In this document: one piece after another, positions 10,461 through 17,739 of the stretch
Position numbering within the stretch: the stretch's first letter is position 1
Layout of the letters: every line of letters begins with the position of its first letter
Source: Paenibacillus sp. JDR-2
GTDB taxonomy: Bacteria > Bacillota > Bacilli > Paenibacillales > Paenibacillaceae
Assembly (NCBI RefSeq): GCF_000023585.1
Contig: NC_012914.1
Span: 1,746,501 to 1,810,500 of the forward strand
Direction: 5' to 3'
DNA: 64,000 bases
The notes under the pieces: generated by a model
Databases searched by the model: none
Seen by the model: only the letters and a program-made list of their open reading frames with translations
Told to the model about the DNA's origin: nothing
Translations under genes and position numbers: made by a program

Positions 10461-11117
10461 TTGAAAAATTCAAAATCAACATTTTTGGTATTTGGTGCAA
10501 CCGGTAGAACTGGCCAACACTTTGTTTCCATAGCGCTTAAAGAGGGTCATAAAGTAAAAGCCTTAGTTAGAAATCCAGAAAAAGTTAAAATGCAAAATAT
10601 AAATTTAGAGCTAATCAAAGGTTCCGTAACAAATTGTGGAAATATTGACGAATTATTAGATGGAGTCGACTTAGTAATCTGTATGATTGGAAATGCTCAG
10701 GAACAAAATAAGGCGCCAATCAATACTATCTTTATTAAGAAGCTTATCCCAGCTATGCGGCGACAAGGTGTAAAACGTTTCTTATATCAGGCCGGAGGAC
10801 TCACTCGACGATATAAAGAAAGACTCCCTTTTGTGACTTGGATTCTTAGGAATACTGTAGCTAGATATAACGGTCTTCTCGGTCAGCATAAAGATAATGA
10901 AACTGTAATTGAATATTTAGTTGAAGAAGCACAAGATGTGGATTGGATTGTGCATAGGGCAGGCATAATCTCAAATGGTCCTTCGAAAGGAATATTGAAA
11001 AGAGATCGAACAAAGTTTAGTCTTGCAAACCATGTAGATATTGCTAAATATAACTTTCAGGTCATTAATGATGATTCTGCAATTCATACTTACGATTTGA
11101 GCTACTACAAAAAATAA
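10461..11117 (+). CDS. NAD(P)-binding, NmrA/SDR-a5-like oxidoreductase
   Basis: 218 aa from a TTG start with GGAGGG 10 nt upstream; an alternative TTG lies at 10443. FGATGRTGQHFVSIALKEGH is an atypical-SDR Rossmann motif (GATGxxG). VKALVRNPEKV is the NADP-type second strand, and VICMIGNAQ, VKRFLYQAGG and DWIVHRAG follow the NmrA-like fold pattern. There is no YxxxK active site, so it may be a regulator-like or flavin-reductase-like member. Base composition is clearly more AT-rich than its neighbours, which hints at separate acquisition. Confidence 0.8.
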   Translation: MKNSKSTFLVFGATGRTGQHFVSIALKEGHKVKALVRNPEKVKMQNINLELIKGSVTNCGNIDELLDGVDLVICMIGNAQEQNKAPINTIFIKKLIPAMRRQGVKRFLYQAGGLTRRYKERLPFVTWILRNTVARYNGLLGQHKDNETVIEYLVEEAQDVDWIVHRAGIISNGPSKGILKRDRTKFSLANHVDIAKYNFQVINDDSAIHTYDLSYYKK

Positions 11118-11242
11118 ACTGAAGTCCAACAGGGTACCAGTGCCTATATTCAAAGTTATGGCAAGAAGCCCGAAGTAGAGCAGTCGTAATATTGCCCAAG
11201 GAAGGTTCTTAAGAGAGAAGTTTTAAATTAATTCATTGCGGA

Positions 11243-11317
11243 GAACGATAGTTCAACAATACGACAGCAGCCGGCGCATTACGTCCGGTTGCTTTTTTTT
11301 TTGTTGAACGGGCAGGA
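11243..11317 (+). repeat. Interspersed hairpin repeat, copy 4
   Basis: GAACGATAGTTCAACAA opens the unit and TTGTTGAAC closes it, with a GCA/CCGG inner stem and a run of ten T. The tail GGGCAGGAT matches the other copies. The outer arms GTTCAACAA and TTGTTGAAC are perfect complements. The remainder of 11118-11440 has no gene; it also holds a direct repeat CCGTATCATA at 11342-11362. Confidence 0.72.
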
Positions 11318-11401
11318 TATTTTAAGATCACTCGCGGTGATCCGTATCATATCCGTATCATAGATAAAGGCAAGTTTTTTGGAGATGACAAGCACTCTTA
11401 A

Positions 11402-11423
11402 AAGACCCTTGAAAAAGGGTCTT
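11402..11423 (-). terminator. Terminator of the leftward DHFR-like gene
   Basis: AAGACCCTT (11402-11410) pairs with AAGGGTCTT (11415-11423). Read on the minus strand, the stem is followed by TTTTAAG. Its core AAGACCC/GGGTCTT is the same as in four units of the hairpin array at 55.6 kb. Confidence 0.7.
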
Positions 11424-11440
11424 CATGCCGAGCAACGATT

Positions 11441-11950
11441 TTATCGTTGAATCGCATAATGCAGTTGGACGATACCACCGCCGAGGGGCTGACAGTTCAG
11501 CAGCTCCACATGCTTATATAAGTAGTTATCTTTGTCGATTAGAAGATTCAACCCCTTGCCTTCCATCACGGGCGCCACATTGAAAATCACTTCGTCTACA
11601 AGATTTTGGTTGAGGAATGAATTGTGAATTTCCGCGCCACCGCTAATGAGAGCGGTTTGATGGCCTTTTTGCCGCAGGTGGTTCAAGGCTTCCTCTGGCG
11701 ATCTTACAACCGTTACGCCCGGGATATCCGAGGCGCTCTTAGAAATGATGACGATGTCGACTTCGCCAAAGGGACCTGGACCACCGTTGCCGCGCATACC
11801 TTCGAAAGTGCGGCGCCCGACAATGAAATTTCCCGCAGCTTTAGCGTGTGTCGCGAAGTCGTGCAACGCTTCTATCTTCGGTGGGTTATCTGGACCGGAT
11901 TGCGCATAATTGCCATTGGCTGATAAGGTTGCCCATAAAATTGTTTTCAT
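11441..11950 (-). CDS. Dihydrofolate reductase-like / RibD C-terminal-domain protein
   Basis: 169 aa. MKTILWATLSANGNYA opens a DHFR-type fold, NFIVGRRTFEGM carries the GRxTxE motif and ALISGGAEIHNSFL the GGxxxxxxFL cofactor segment. This is the YwjB/YyaP-like branch, NADPH reductases related to RibD-C and usually not true DHFRs. AGGAGGAG precedes the start. The ATG overlaps the TGA of the dehalogenase-like gene (ATGA), so the two are one transcript. The physiological substrate is unknown. Confidence 0.85.
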   Translation of the reverse strand: MKTILWATLSANGNYAQSGPDNPPKIEALHDFATHAKAAGNFIVGRRTFEGMRGNGGPGPFGEVDIVIISKSASDIPGVTVVRSPEEALNHLRQKGHQTALISGGAEIHNSFLNQNLVDEVIFNVAPVMEGKGLNLLIDKDNYLYKHVELLNCQPLGGGIVQLHYAIQR

Positions 11951-12837
11951 AGTAAAACTCCTCCTCTTACTCTCTTCCGTATTCTTCGAATTGCTGCAAC
12001 TACCCGGTCCGGACGATCCTCTTGCACGTAGTGCGAGGCATCTTCCAGAATCTCGGTTTCGTTTAACGGCAAATATCTTTGCCATTTGGCCATCTGTTCG
12101 ATCGGGAAGCCTGCGCTGTCTTTCGTTCCCCACAATATTTGAGCAGGCAAATCGGATAAATTCGACAACTTCGATTCAATGTCGGTAAGCCACTTTCGTG
12201 CCTTGCGGATCTGTCTTGGAAATACCCATGTCGGTATTCTGGACTTCGGAGTCGGGAACGGGTCGGTATAAGCTTTTCTCAAGCTATCCGTGACTTTCTC
12301 GGCATGGTGTATTCCGTGCGGAACAATGATTTTGGCGAAGAAGTTGCGCCGTGTTTGAAGCCAGCGACCGATTGGCCAACCTCCCATGGCGAGTGAAAAC
12401 AATTTCATCGGCATAATTTCAGCAGGCCAGGCCCAAGTATTCATCACGACAATGCCGCGCAAGTTATTCCGATGCCGTACCGCGTAGTTCAGCCCGATCG
12501 GGCCTCCCCAATCCTGAACGACTACAATCATATCTTTCAGATCCAAATGGTTAATCAGATCTTGAATGGCTGCCGATTGCTCTTGCGGTGTAAAGCGGTA
12601 ACCTGTAGGCGCCTTCGACATGCCGAATCCGGGGTAATCCGGAGCGACGAGTCGGAAATCCTCGCGAAGCTCTTTGATGACGTTCCGATAAAGATAAGAC
12701 CATGTGGGGTTTCCGTGGAGGAGAAGAACCGTTGGTCCTTGCCCTTCATCGAGGTAATGAATATAACCGTCACGGTAAGGCAGCCAGCGATCAGTGAACG
12801 GGTACTCCATCGGATCCAATTCAAAGGGTCTATTCAT
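11947..12837 (-). CDS. Haloalkane dehalogenase-like alpha/beta hydrolase
   Basis: 296 aa. HGNPTWSYLYRN (residues 41-52) is the oxyanion-hole motif of haloalkane dehalogenases and epoxide hydrolases. VVVQDWGGPIGL places an aspartate nucleophile (D109) followed by the Trp that binds halide in dehalogenases. ILWGTKDSAGF gives the acid, and EDASHYVQEDRPD the catalytic histidine. Activity could be dehalogenation or another C-X hydrolysis; sequence cannot decide. GGGAGG precedes the start. It is divergent from the HxlR regulator at 12974 and coupled to the DHFR-like gene. Confidence 0.85.
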   Translation of the reverse strand: MNRPFELDPMEYPFTDRWLPYRDGYIHYLDEGQGPTVLLLHGNPTWSYLYRNVIKELREDFRLVAPDYPGFGMSKAPTGYRFTPQEQSAAIQDLINHLDLKDMIVVVQDWGGPIGLNYAVRHRNNLRGIVVMNTWAWPAEIMPMKLFSLAMGGWPIGRWLQTRRNFFAKIIVPHGIHHAEKVTDSLRKAYTDPFPTPKSRIPTWVFPRQIRKARKWLTDIESKLSNLSDLPAQILWGTKDSAGFPIEQMAKWQRYLPLNETEILEDASHYVQEDRPDRVVAAIRRIRKRVRGGVLL

Positions 12838-12896
12838 GATGTGTCCTCCCTTCTTGAAAATAGAATATTTTTCCTCCCTCTTGGTTTACATCATAA

Positions 12897-12939
12897 TTGC
12901 ACCATGGTACTTTTGAAAAGTAGTTACATTTAAGTGCAA
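12897..12939. promoter_or_regulatory. Putative HxlR operator between the divergent genes
   Basis: TACTTTTGAAAAGTA (12908-12922) is a near-perfect palindrome like known HxlR-family sites (TACTTT...AAAGTA). It is flanked by an outer pair, TTGCAC (12897-12902) and GTGCAA (12934-12939). It lies in the 136-nt gap between the dehalogenase-like gene and hxlR, so it probably serves both. Confidence 0.55.
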
Positions 12940-12973
12940 TAGTTTCAAAAAATGAACTAAGGAGAGAAAGCCG

Positions 12974-13315
12974 ATGATGGATCAATCCTGTCCAGGTGTC
13001 GTTGAACCGATCCTTGAGATTCTGGATGGAAAATGGACGCTTCTTCTCTTGTTCGAGCTAATTAACGGGACCCGACGGTTTGGGGAACTACGTCGTAAGC
13101 TGCAACCCATAAGTCCGAAAACGCTGACAGACCGTTTGCGGCTGTTAGAGGAGAAGGGACTCGTCACTCGTACGCTTTATCCTGGCGTACCGCTGCATGT
13201 CGAATATGAACTTACAGAGAGCGGGAAAGCTTTGCAGCCGATTTTTGCCGCGATGTGGTCGTGGACTCAGGAGCATGGGACCCTGCTCCGGGAGAATAGG
13301 AACGAAAGCGGCTAA
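12974..13315 (+). CDS. HxlR-family winged-helix transcriptional regulator
   Basis: 113 aa. CPGVVEPILEILDGKWTLLLLFEL is the HxlR opening with the conserved single Cys. RFGELRRKLQPISPKTLTDRLRLLEEKGLV is the recognition region, and VPLHVEYELTESGKAL the wing. Family members sense electrophiles or quinones through the N-terminal Cys, or respond to formaldehyde or drugs. AAGGAG precedes ATGATG. Divergent from the dehalogenase/DHFR pair, which it likely represses until an inducer is present. Confidence 0.9.
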   Translation: MMDQSCPGVVEPILEILDGKWTLLLLFELINGTRRFGELRRKLQPISPKTLTDRLRLLEEKGLVTRTLYPGVPLHVEYELTESGKALQPIFAAMWSWTQEHGTLLRENRNESG

Positions 13316-13334
13316 GGAGCAGAAAAGGCGCTGT

Positions 13335-13370
13335 GATTTAAGGCCATCCGCTGAAGGATGGCCTTAAATC
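13335..13370. repeat. 15-bp perfect inverted repeat after hxlR
   Basis: GATTTAAGGCCATCC (13335-13349) and its exact complement (13356-13370) enclose a 6-nt loop. There is no adjacent T run, so termination is possible but not certain. Confidence 0.6.
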
Positions 13371-13433
13371 TTGCCGTTACAGACAGCGCGGTGTTCTCAA
13401 CTAAAAATCCTCCCGTCCGGTATGCATGACTAA

Positions 13434-13519
13434 ACGAACGGGAAACTATAGTTCAACTAATAAAGCTGCAGCAGATGGAAGGATCAGCTGCGGCTTTTGT
13501 TGAAATAAAGGGCAGGTTA
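13434..13519 (+). repeat. Interspersed hairpin repeat, copy 5
   Basis: GAACGGGAAACTATAGTTCA leads into a stem AGCTGCAGCAGAT with its imperfect complement ATCAGCTGCGGCT. GTTGAAATAAAGGGCAGGTT ends the unit, as in copies 2-4. Apart from this and the hairpins at 13335 and 13700, the 442-nt stretch 13316-13757 is AT-rich with no gene seen. Confidence 0.75.
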
Positions 13520-13695
13520 ATTGAATTTCTTGAACATACTACAGGTATGGGAACGAAAAAAAATAATAAGTATGATTTTCAAGATTCAAGAAACGCTACA
13601 GTTTCTTTTGTTTACAAAACCTAGCATCATTCAATTTGGATAAAAACTAGAATTGCAGCGTTCGCAAAATTCGTGAAAGCAAGTACGACCAAAGA

Positions 13696-13730
13696 AAAAG
13701 AGGTCAACCCAGTACATTCTGGTGACCTCA
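13696..13730 (-). terminator. Terminator of the leftward MetX-like gene
   Basis: GAGGTCA (13700-13706) pairs with TGACCTC (13723-13729) with an inner CCAG/CTGG stem. On the minus strand it is followed by TTTTTC. Confidence 0.75.
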
Positions 13731-13757
13731 AATACGATTCGTTAGGTTGATGACGTT

Positions 13758-14777
13758 CTATTCGTCAGCGCTAAGTGACAACAAGTGCTTCAGATTGTCA
13801 TCGATGAATTGATTATCGGAACTGTTGATACCGCGGCCGGCAAAGTGACCCCAGATTGACTGGATCGGGTTAAGACTAGCTTTAGGGATACGCGCAGCTT
13901 CATATGCATTATCGTCCGCTGTGCAGAAGAGATCGGTACTTCCCGGCATAATGCAAGCAAATGCCTTTATGCTTTTAAGTGCCTTATCAAAATCTCCGTT
14001 ATAGGAAGAGTTGGCACTAATGTCTGCATGCTGGCCTGTCCATAACATGGCTAGGACGTTATGTGGATCCATATTCATAAAGCTATTTTCCCAGACACCA
14101 GCTACAAAATCCTCCAATGTGTCAAATCCCATCTCACGATAAAGCTCCTCTCGATAAAACGCATGTGATAATCCCCATCCCGCATACACCCGACCAACGG
14201 CGCGCATGTCTGCAGAAGTCAACTGGTTTAGTTTACTTGAGTCGAAGCCGACTGCAGATAGTAGTGAGGATTTTACACCTTCCAGCACTACATATGTGTG
14301 AGGCCAAGGTTTGGCGATACCTCCGAAAGGTGCAATCCGTTCGACTATCTCCGGGTAACTTGCCCCCCATTGAAATGCCTGAATGCCGCCCATGGACCAT
14401 CCGACGACGAGAGCAATCTTCTGGATCCCGAATTTTTCGGTCAGTAGTTGATGCTGGAATCGTACGTTGTCATAGATAGTTACCTGTGGAAAGTTAGCCC
14501 GCTCGAATGGATGCGGCGTGTTGCTGGGAGAGGATGAAAGTCCATTCCCCAGCAAATTTGGAATGATAATAAAATATTTCTCTGGATCAAGTGCCATTCC
14601 GCTGCCAATGAGCCATTCATTCTGAACATGCTGATCTCCAAATGCCGTTGGATAGACAATCACATTATCTTTCTGTTCATTTAATTTTCCGTATGTTTTA
14701 TAAGCAAGAAAAGCATTGGGTAACGTCACTCCTGATTGTAAAAGTACATCACCCAAATTAAAAATTTCATAATCCAT
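13758..14777 (-). CDS. Alpha/beta hydrolase of the homoserine O-acetyltransferase (MetX) family
   Basis: 339 aa from ATG 14777, preceded by a GGGAGCG ribosome site; an upstream in-frame start at 14810 is less likely. VVGWSMGGIQAF is the nucleophile elbow (about Ser128), and MPGSTDLFCTADDN supplies the acid. IQSIWGHFAGRG gives the histidine, in the MetX-like order. NLLGNGLSSSPSNT corresponds to the MetX NxxGxxxGS region but is degenerate. It is therefore more likely a MetX-fold hydrolase or acyltransferase of unknown substrate than the true methionine enzyme. Divergent from a LysR regulator. Confidence 0.82.
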   Translation of the reverse strand: MDYEIFNLGDVLLQSGVTLPNAFLAYKTYGKLNEQKDNVIVYPTAFGDQHVQNEWLIGSGMALDPEKYFIIIPNLLGNGLSSSPSNTPHPFERANFPQVTIYDNVRFQHQLLTEKFGIQKIALVVGWSMGGIQAFQWGASYPEIVERIAPFGGIAKPWPHTYVVLEGVKSSLLSAVGFDSSKLNQLTSADMRAVGRVYAGWGLSHAFYREELYREMGFDTLEDFVAGVWENSFMNMDPHNVLAMLWTGQHADISANSSYNGDFDKALKSIKAFACIMPGSTDLFCTADDNAYEAARIPKASLNPIQSIWGHFAGRGINSSDNQFIDDNLKHLLSLSADE

Positions 14778-14886
14778 CGTATGGTCGCTCCCTTCAAAAT
14801 GAAAAACCACATGTTCACTGTGATCTCTTGTACTCAGTATAGAGTCGTGATACTCTCAATAAAAGTGAATAGAATTCAAGATAGCA

Positions 14887-14901
14887 TTCAATATAATTGA
14901 A
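14887..14901. promoter_or_regulatory. Putative LysR-regulator site
   Basis: TTCAATATAATTGAA, with perfect TTCAA/TTGAA arms, lies 21 nt before lysR and contains a TATAAT. More TTCAA boxes occur just upstream (14875-14890). LysR proteins commonly bind such AT-rich dyads in divergent gaps. Assignment is by position only. Confidence 0.4.
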
Positions 14902-14921
14902 AGAAGAAAGAGGGGACTCCG

Positions 14922-15830
14922 ATGGAATTGCGCCAACTGAATACGTTTTGCACGGTTGCTACAACATTGAATTTCACGCGGGCAGCAGAGGCGCTGAGCT
15001 ATGTTCCTTCCAACGTCACCATGCAAATTAAAGCATTGGAAGAGGAGCTGGGTGTCCGCCTCTTTGATCGGTTGGGCAAGCAACTCGCGCTCACAACTGC
15101 GGGCAAACGCTTTTTAACGCATGCCCAAGGAGTTCTTGAAAAATTGGACGAAGCTCGCAGTGTTGTCCATGATAATGCACAACTAAGTGGGACTCTAACG
15201 ATAAGTGCGAATGAAGTTATTTGCTCCTACCGGCTTCCTCCTGTCTTCCAACGGTTTCGTTCGCAACATCCCGGTGTTCGCCTGATCTTTCGCTCAGTTC
15301 CGAATCAAGAGCTTAAGCAAACGTTATTCGAGGGAACGACGGATATCGTTTATATGCTGGATGAACCTATTTGCTCAAGTGGACTTGTCGTGGAACCGCT
15401 CGTAGAAGAGAATTTCCGTTTGTTGGCTGCTCCAGATCATCCACTTGCTAAGCGAACTGTGCTAAAGTTGGAAGATTTTCATGAAGAAGTGTTTTTGACC
15501 AATGAAAAAGGTTGTCCATATCGAACGATGTTTGACCGATCTTTTGAGAAAGAAGGCATTGATAGCATTACGTATCTGGAGTTTCAAAGTGCTGAAGCAA
15601 TTAAAAAATGTGCAATTTCTGGAATCGGTATTGCCTTTCTTCCTGAGATCGTCGTGGAAGCTGAAGTTGAACGCGGAGAACTTGTTGTCCTTCCATGGCA
15701 AATTCCGGATTTGCAGGTGTACACACAGATGTTGCGGCACAAAGACAAGTGGCTTTCCCCAATTATGTTATCTTTCATAGAAGCAACAAGGAATGTTTTT
15801 CATTTACAGAATGAGAATATAACCGAATAG
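14922..15830 (+). CDS. LysR-family transcriptional regulator
   Basis: 302 aa. MELRQLNTFCTVATTLNFTRAAEAL is the classic LysR helix-turn-helix, with NVTMQIKALEEELGVRLFDR completing it. Residues about 90-295 form a periplasmic-binding-protein-like effector domain. Ribosome site AGAGGGG precedes the ATG. By the usual LysR arrangement it should control the divergent MetX-like gene and itself. Its inducer is not predictable from sequence. Confidence 0.93.
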   Translation: MELRQLNTFCTVATTLNFTRAAEALSYVPSNVTMQIKALEEELGVRLFDRLGKQLALTTAGKRFLTHAQGVLEKLDEARSVVHDNAQLSGTLTISANEVICSYRLPPVFQRFRSQHPGVRLIFRSVPNQELKQTLFEGTTDIVYMLDEPICSSGLVVEPLVEENFRLLAAPDHPLAKRTVLKLEDFHEEVFLTNEKGCPYRTMFDRSFEKEGIDSITYLEFQSAEAIKKCAISGIGIAFLPEIVVEAEVERGELVVLPWQIPDLQVYTQMLRHKDKWLSPIMLSFIEATRNVFHLQNENITE

Positions 15831-16021
15831 CAATATCCAACCTATCATGTCTATTTTATACGCGTAAAAAAAAATAAGTTGAACCAAACAAATACTTGGG
15901 TTGCGACCGATCTGCTGTCAAACTTAATTTTAAGTGATCTCATATTCGATATAGAATCTGGATTTATTTTAATGCGGCATAAACCAATCTCGTAAACGGG
16001 GAGGGGTAAAATCCATAGAGT

Positions 16022-16060
16022 AAGCAGCTGCCGCAGTTCTTTTGCGCCAGCTGCTTTTTT
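16022..16060 (+). terminator. Terminator after lysR
   Basis: AAGCAGCTG (16022-16030) pairs with CAGCTGCTT (16048-16056), with an inner GCGC stretch and a run of T. The gap 15831-16124 otherwise shows only AT-rich sequence. It lacks the GTTGAAnTAAGGGCAG tail of the interspersed repeat. Confidence 0.7.
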
Positions 16061-16124
16061 ATTGTTAATACTTTGTCCCCTTTCGAATAGGTATAAATAT
16101 GTATCTATTATGAGGGGTGAGCGC

Positions 16125-16955
16125 ATGTATTCAGCTGAAATCAGCCGTTCGAATCCATCGTGTATCTTGTTTATTATCGACCAATCCGGGTCGATGTCTG
16201 ATCCGTTCGGGGCAAGCACGAAGTCCGAGAGCGTTTCGGACGCCATTAACCGGTTATTGCAAAATCTCGTTATCAAGTGCGCGAAGTCGGAAGGAATACG
16301 TGATTACTATCATGTCGGCGTAATTGGCTACGGCGCCGGTGTCGGTCCTGCGTTCGGAGGCGTTTTAGCGGGGAAAGAAGTGGTGCCGATTAGCGAAATT
16401 GCGGATAACCCGTCAAAGCTGGATAAGCGGTTGAAAAAAGTGCCGGATGGAGCAGGAGGACTGGTTGATCAACTCGTTAAGTTTCCGGTCTGGTTCGAGC
16501 CCGTAGCAAACGGAGGCACGCCGATGTGCGAAGCGATGAGAACGGCTCAAACCGTTCTGACTCAATGGATCAGTGAGTACACGCATTGTTTTCCGCCGGT
16601 TGTTATTCATATCACGGATGGGGAATCGACAGACGGCGATCCGACACTTGAAATGGAACAATTGAGAGCACTCTCGACCGATGACGGAAATGTACTGCTG
16701 TTCAACCTGCACATTTCCGATAGTCCAAGCGCGGTGGAGCTCCGTTTTCCGGAAACCGCGGATGCGCTGCCCGACGCGTATTCCAGGATGCTTTACGAAG
16801 GCTCAAGTTCCCTAACGCCTTTTATGATCCGAGTCGCCAATCAGGAATACGACTTGAATCTTTCTGACGGAGCGAGAGGTTTTGTGCTTAATGCGGATTT
16901 AACTCTCGTGATCCAGGCGCTTGATATCGGAACGCGTCCTGCCAATTTGCGATAG
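16125..16955 (+). CDS. vWA-domain protein, TerY/YegL-like (triad component 1)
   Basis: 276 aa. The von Willebrand A fold starts at once: ILFIIDQSGSMSDPFG has the MIDAS metal motif DxSGSxS at residues 19-25. ANGGTPMCEAM provides the MIDAS threonine and HITDGESTDGDPT the distal aspartate. GAGGGGTGAG precedes the ATG. The next two genes encode a PP2C phosphatase and a kinase, the same trio as E. coli YegL-PphC-YegI and the TerY-P triads. The vWA protein is presumably the phosphorylated scaffold or target. No signal peptide is seen, so it should be cytoplasmic. Confidence 0.88.
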   Translation: MYSAEISRSNPSCILFIIDQSGSMSDPFGASTKSESVSDAINRLLQNLVIKCAKSEGIRDYYHVGVIGYGAGVGPAFGGVLAGKEVVPISEIADNPSKLDKRLKKVPDGAGGLVDQLVKFPVWFEPVANGGTPMCEAMRTAQTVLTQWISEYTHCFPPVVIHITDGESTDGDPTLEMEQLRALSTDDGNVLLFNLHISDSPSAVELRFPETADALPDAYSRMLYEGSSSLTPFMIRVANQEYDLNLSDGARGFVLNADLTLVIQALDIGTRPANLR

Positions 16956-16965
16956 AGCTTCAGCT

Positions 16966-17739
16966 ATGCGAATCGAAAGCGAATGTTTTTTATTGCCGAA
17001 GGCAGGAAATCGCACCGATGAATACGAGGATGCCTCCCATAGCAGCACGCATGTTCACAAGGAGACGACATGTTGCAGATTCGCTATAGCCGATGGGGCT
17101 AGTGAGTCCTCCTATGCTGAACTGTGGGCGAGATTGCTCGTAAAGGGTTATTGCCTTGGCAGATGGGGAGATAGGCAGATCCATAGATCAGTCTCTCCCT
17201 TATCGAAAGCCTGGCAGAAAAAAATAAGCGGCAAAAGTCTCCCCTGGTATGCGCAAGAGAAGCTCAGCAGCGGGGCGTTTTCCACATTGGCGGGGATCAC
17301 GTTCCGATTTCCGATGGATGCCGAGTCCCCGGCATTTGACGCGATCGCGGTCGGCGACAGCTGTATTTTTCATGTTAGAGGGGATACGATGATCGCTTCC
17401 TTTCCTTTAAGCACAGCCGGTGATTTTGAGCGACGACCGGTTCTTATCTCGAGTAACGCGGTCAATAACGTCCAGCTTGATGCGTTTGTTCGCAGATGGA
17501 GCGGTACCGCCGAAGCGGGAGACGAGTTCTGGTTGATGACCGATGCCCTAGCCTGTTGGCTGTTGACTCGTTACAAGGAAGATAGCGGCGTAATAGGGAT
17601 CATACAAAAGCTAGCTGGCGAGCATGACTTTAACCATCTCGTGCATGAAGAAAGACGGCGGCCTCATCGTGAAGGCTATTACTATCTTAGGAATGATGAT
17701 GTTACGTTCATTCGTCTAAAACTGGTTAAAGGGAAGTGA
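16966..17739 (+). CDS. PP2C-like protein phosphatase, PphC-like (triad component 2)
   Basis: 257 aa. RFAIADGASESSYAE is the PP2C metal-binding DG motif, and FDAIAVGDSCIFHV the GDS strand. FWLMTDALACWLL is the TDGL/V equivalent, and the C-terminal NDDVTFIRLKL is the DD(N/V)T motif; metal-binding aspartates are thus present. It begins 10 nt after the vWA gene with only a weak ribosome site, suggesting coupling. Its stop overlaps the kinase start (GTGA). Proposed role: reverses phosphorylation by the neighbouring kinase. Confidence 0.85.
   Translation: MRIESECFLLPKAGNRTDEYEDASHSSTHVHKETTCCRFAIADGASESSYAELWARLLVKGYCLGRWGDRQIHRSVSPLSKAWQKKISGKSLPWYAQEKLSSGAFSTLAGITFRFPMDAESPAFDAIAVGDSCIFHVRGDTMIASFPLSTAGDFERRPVLISSNAVNNVQLDAFVRRWSGTAEAGDEFWLMTDALACWLLTRYKEDSGVIGIIQKLAGEHDFNHLVHEERRRPHREGYYYLRNDDVTFIRLKLVKGK

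Noticed and set aside
13758..14777. Genuine methionine-pathway metX
   Set aside because: The GNxxGxxxGS-like region is degenerate and there are no methionine genes or an S-box nearby; a LysR regulator is the only partner.
16022..16060. Sixth copy of the interspersed hairpin repeat
   Set aside because: The stem is similar (AAGCAGCTG/CAGCTGCTT) but the GTTCAACAA start and GGGCAG tail are missing, so it is treated as a plain terminator.
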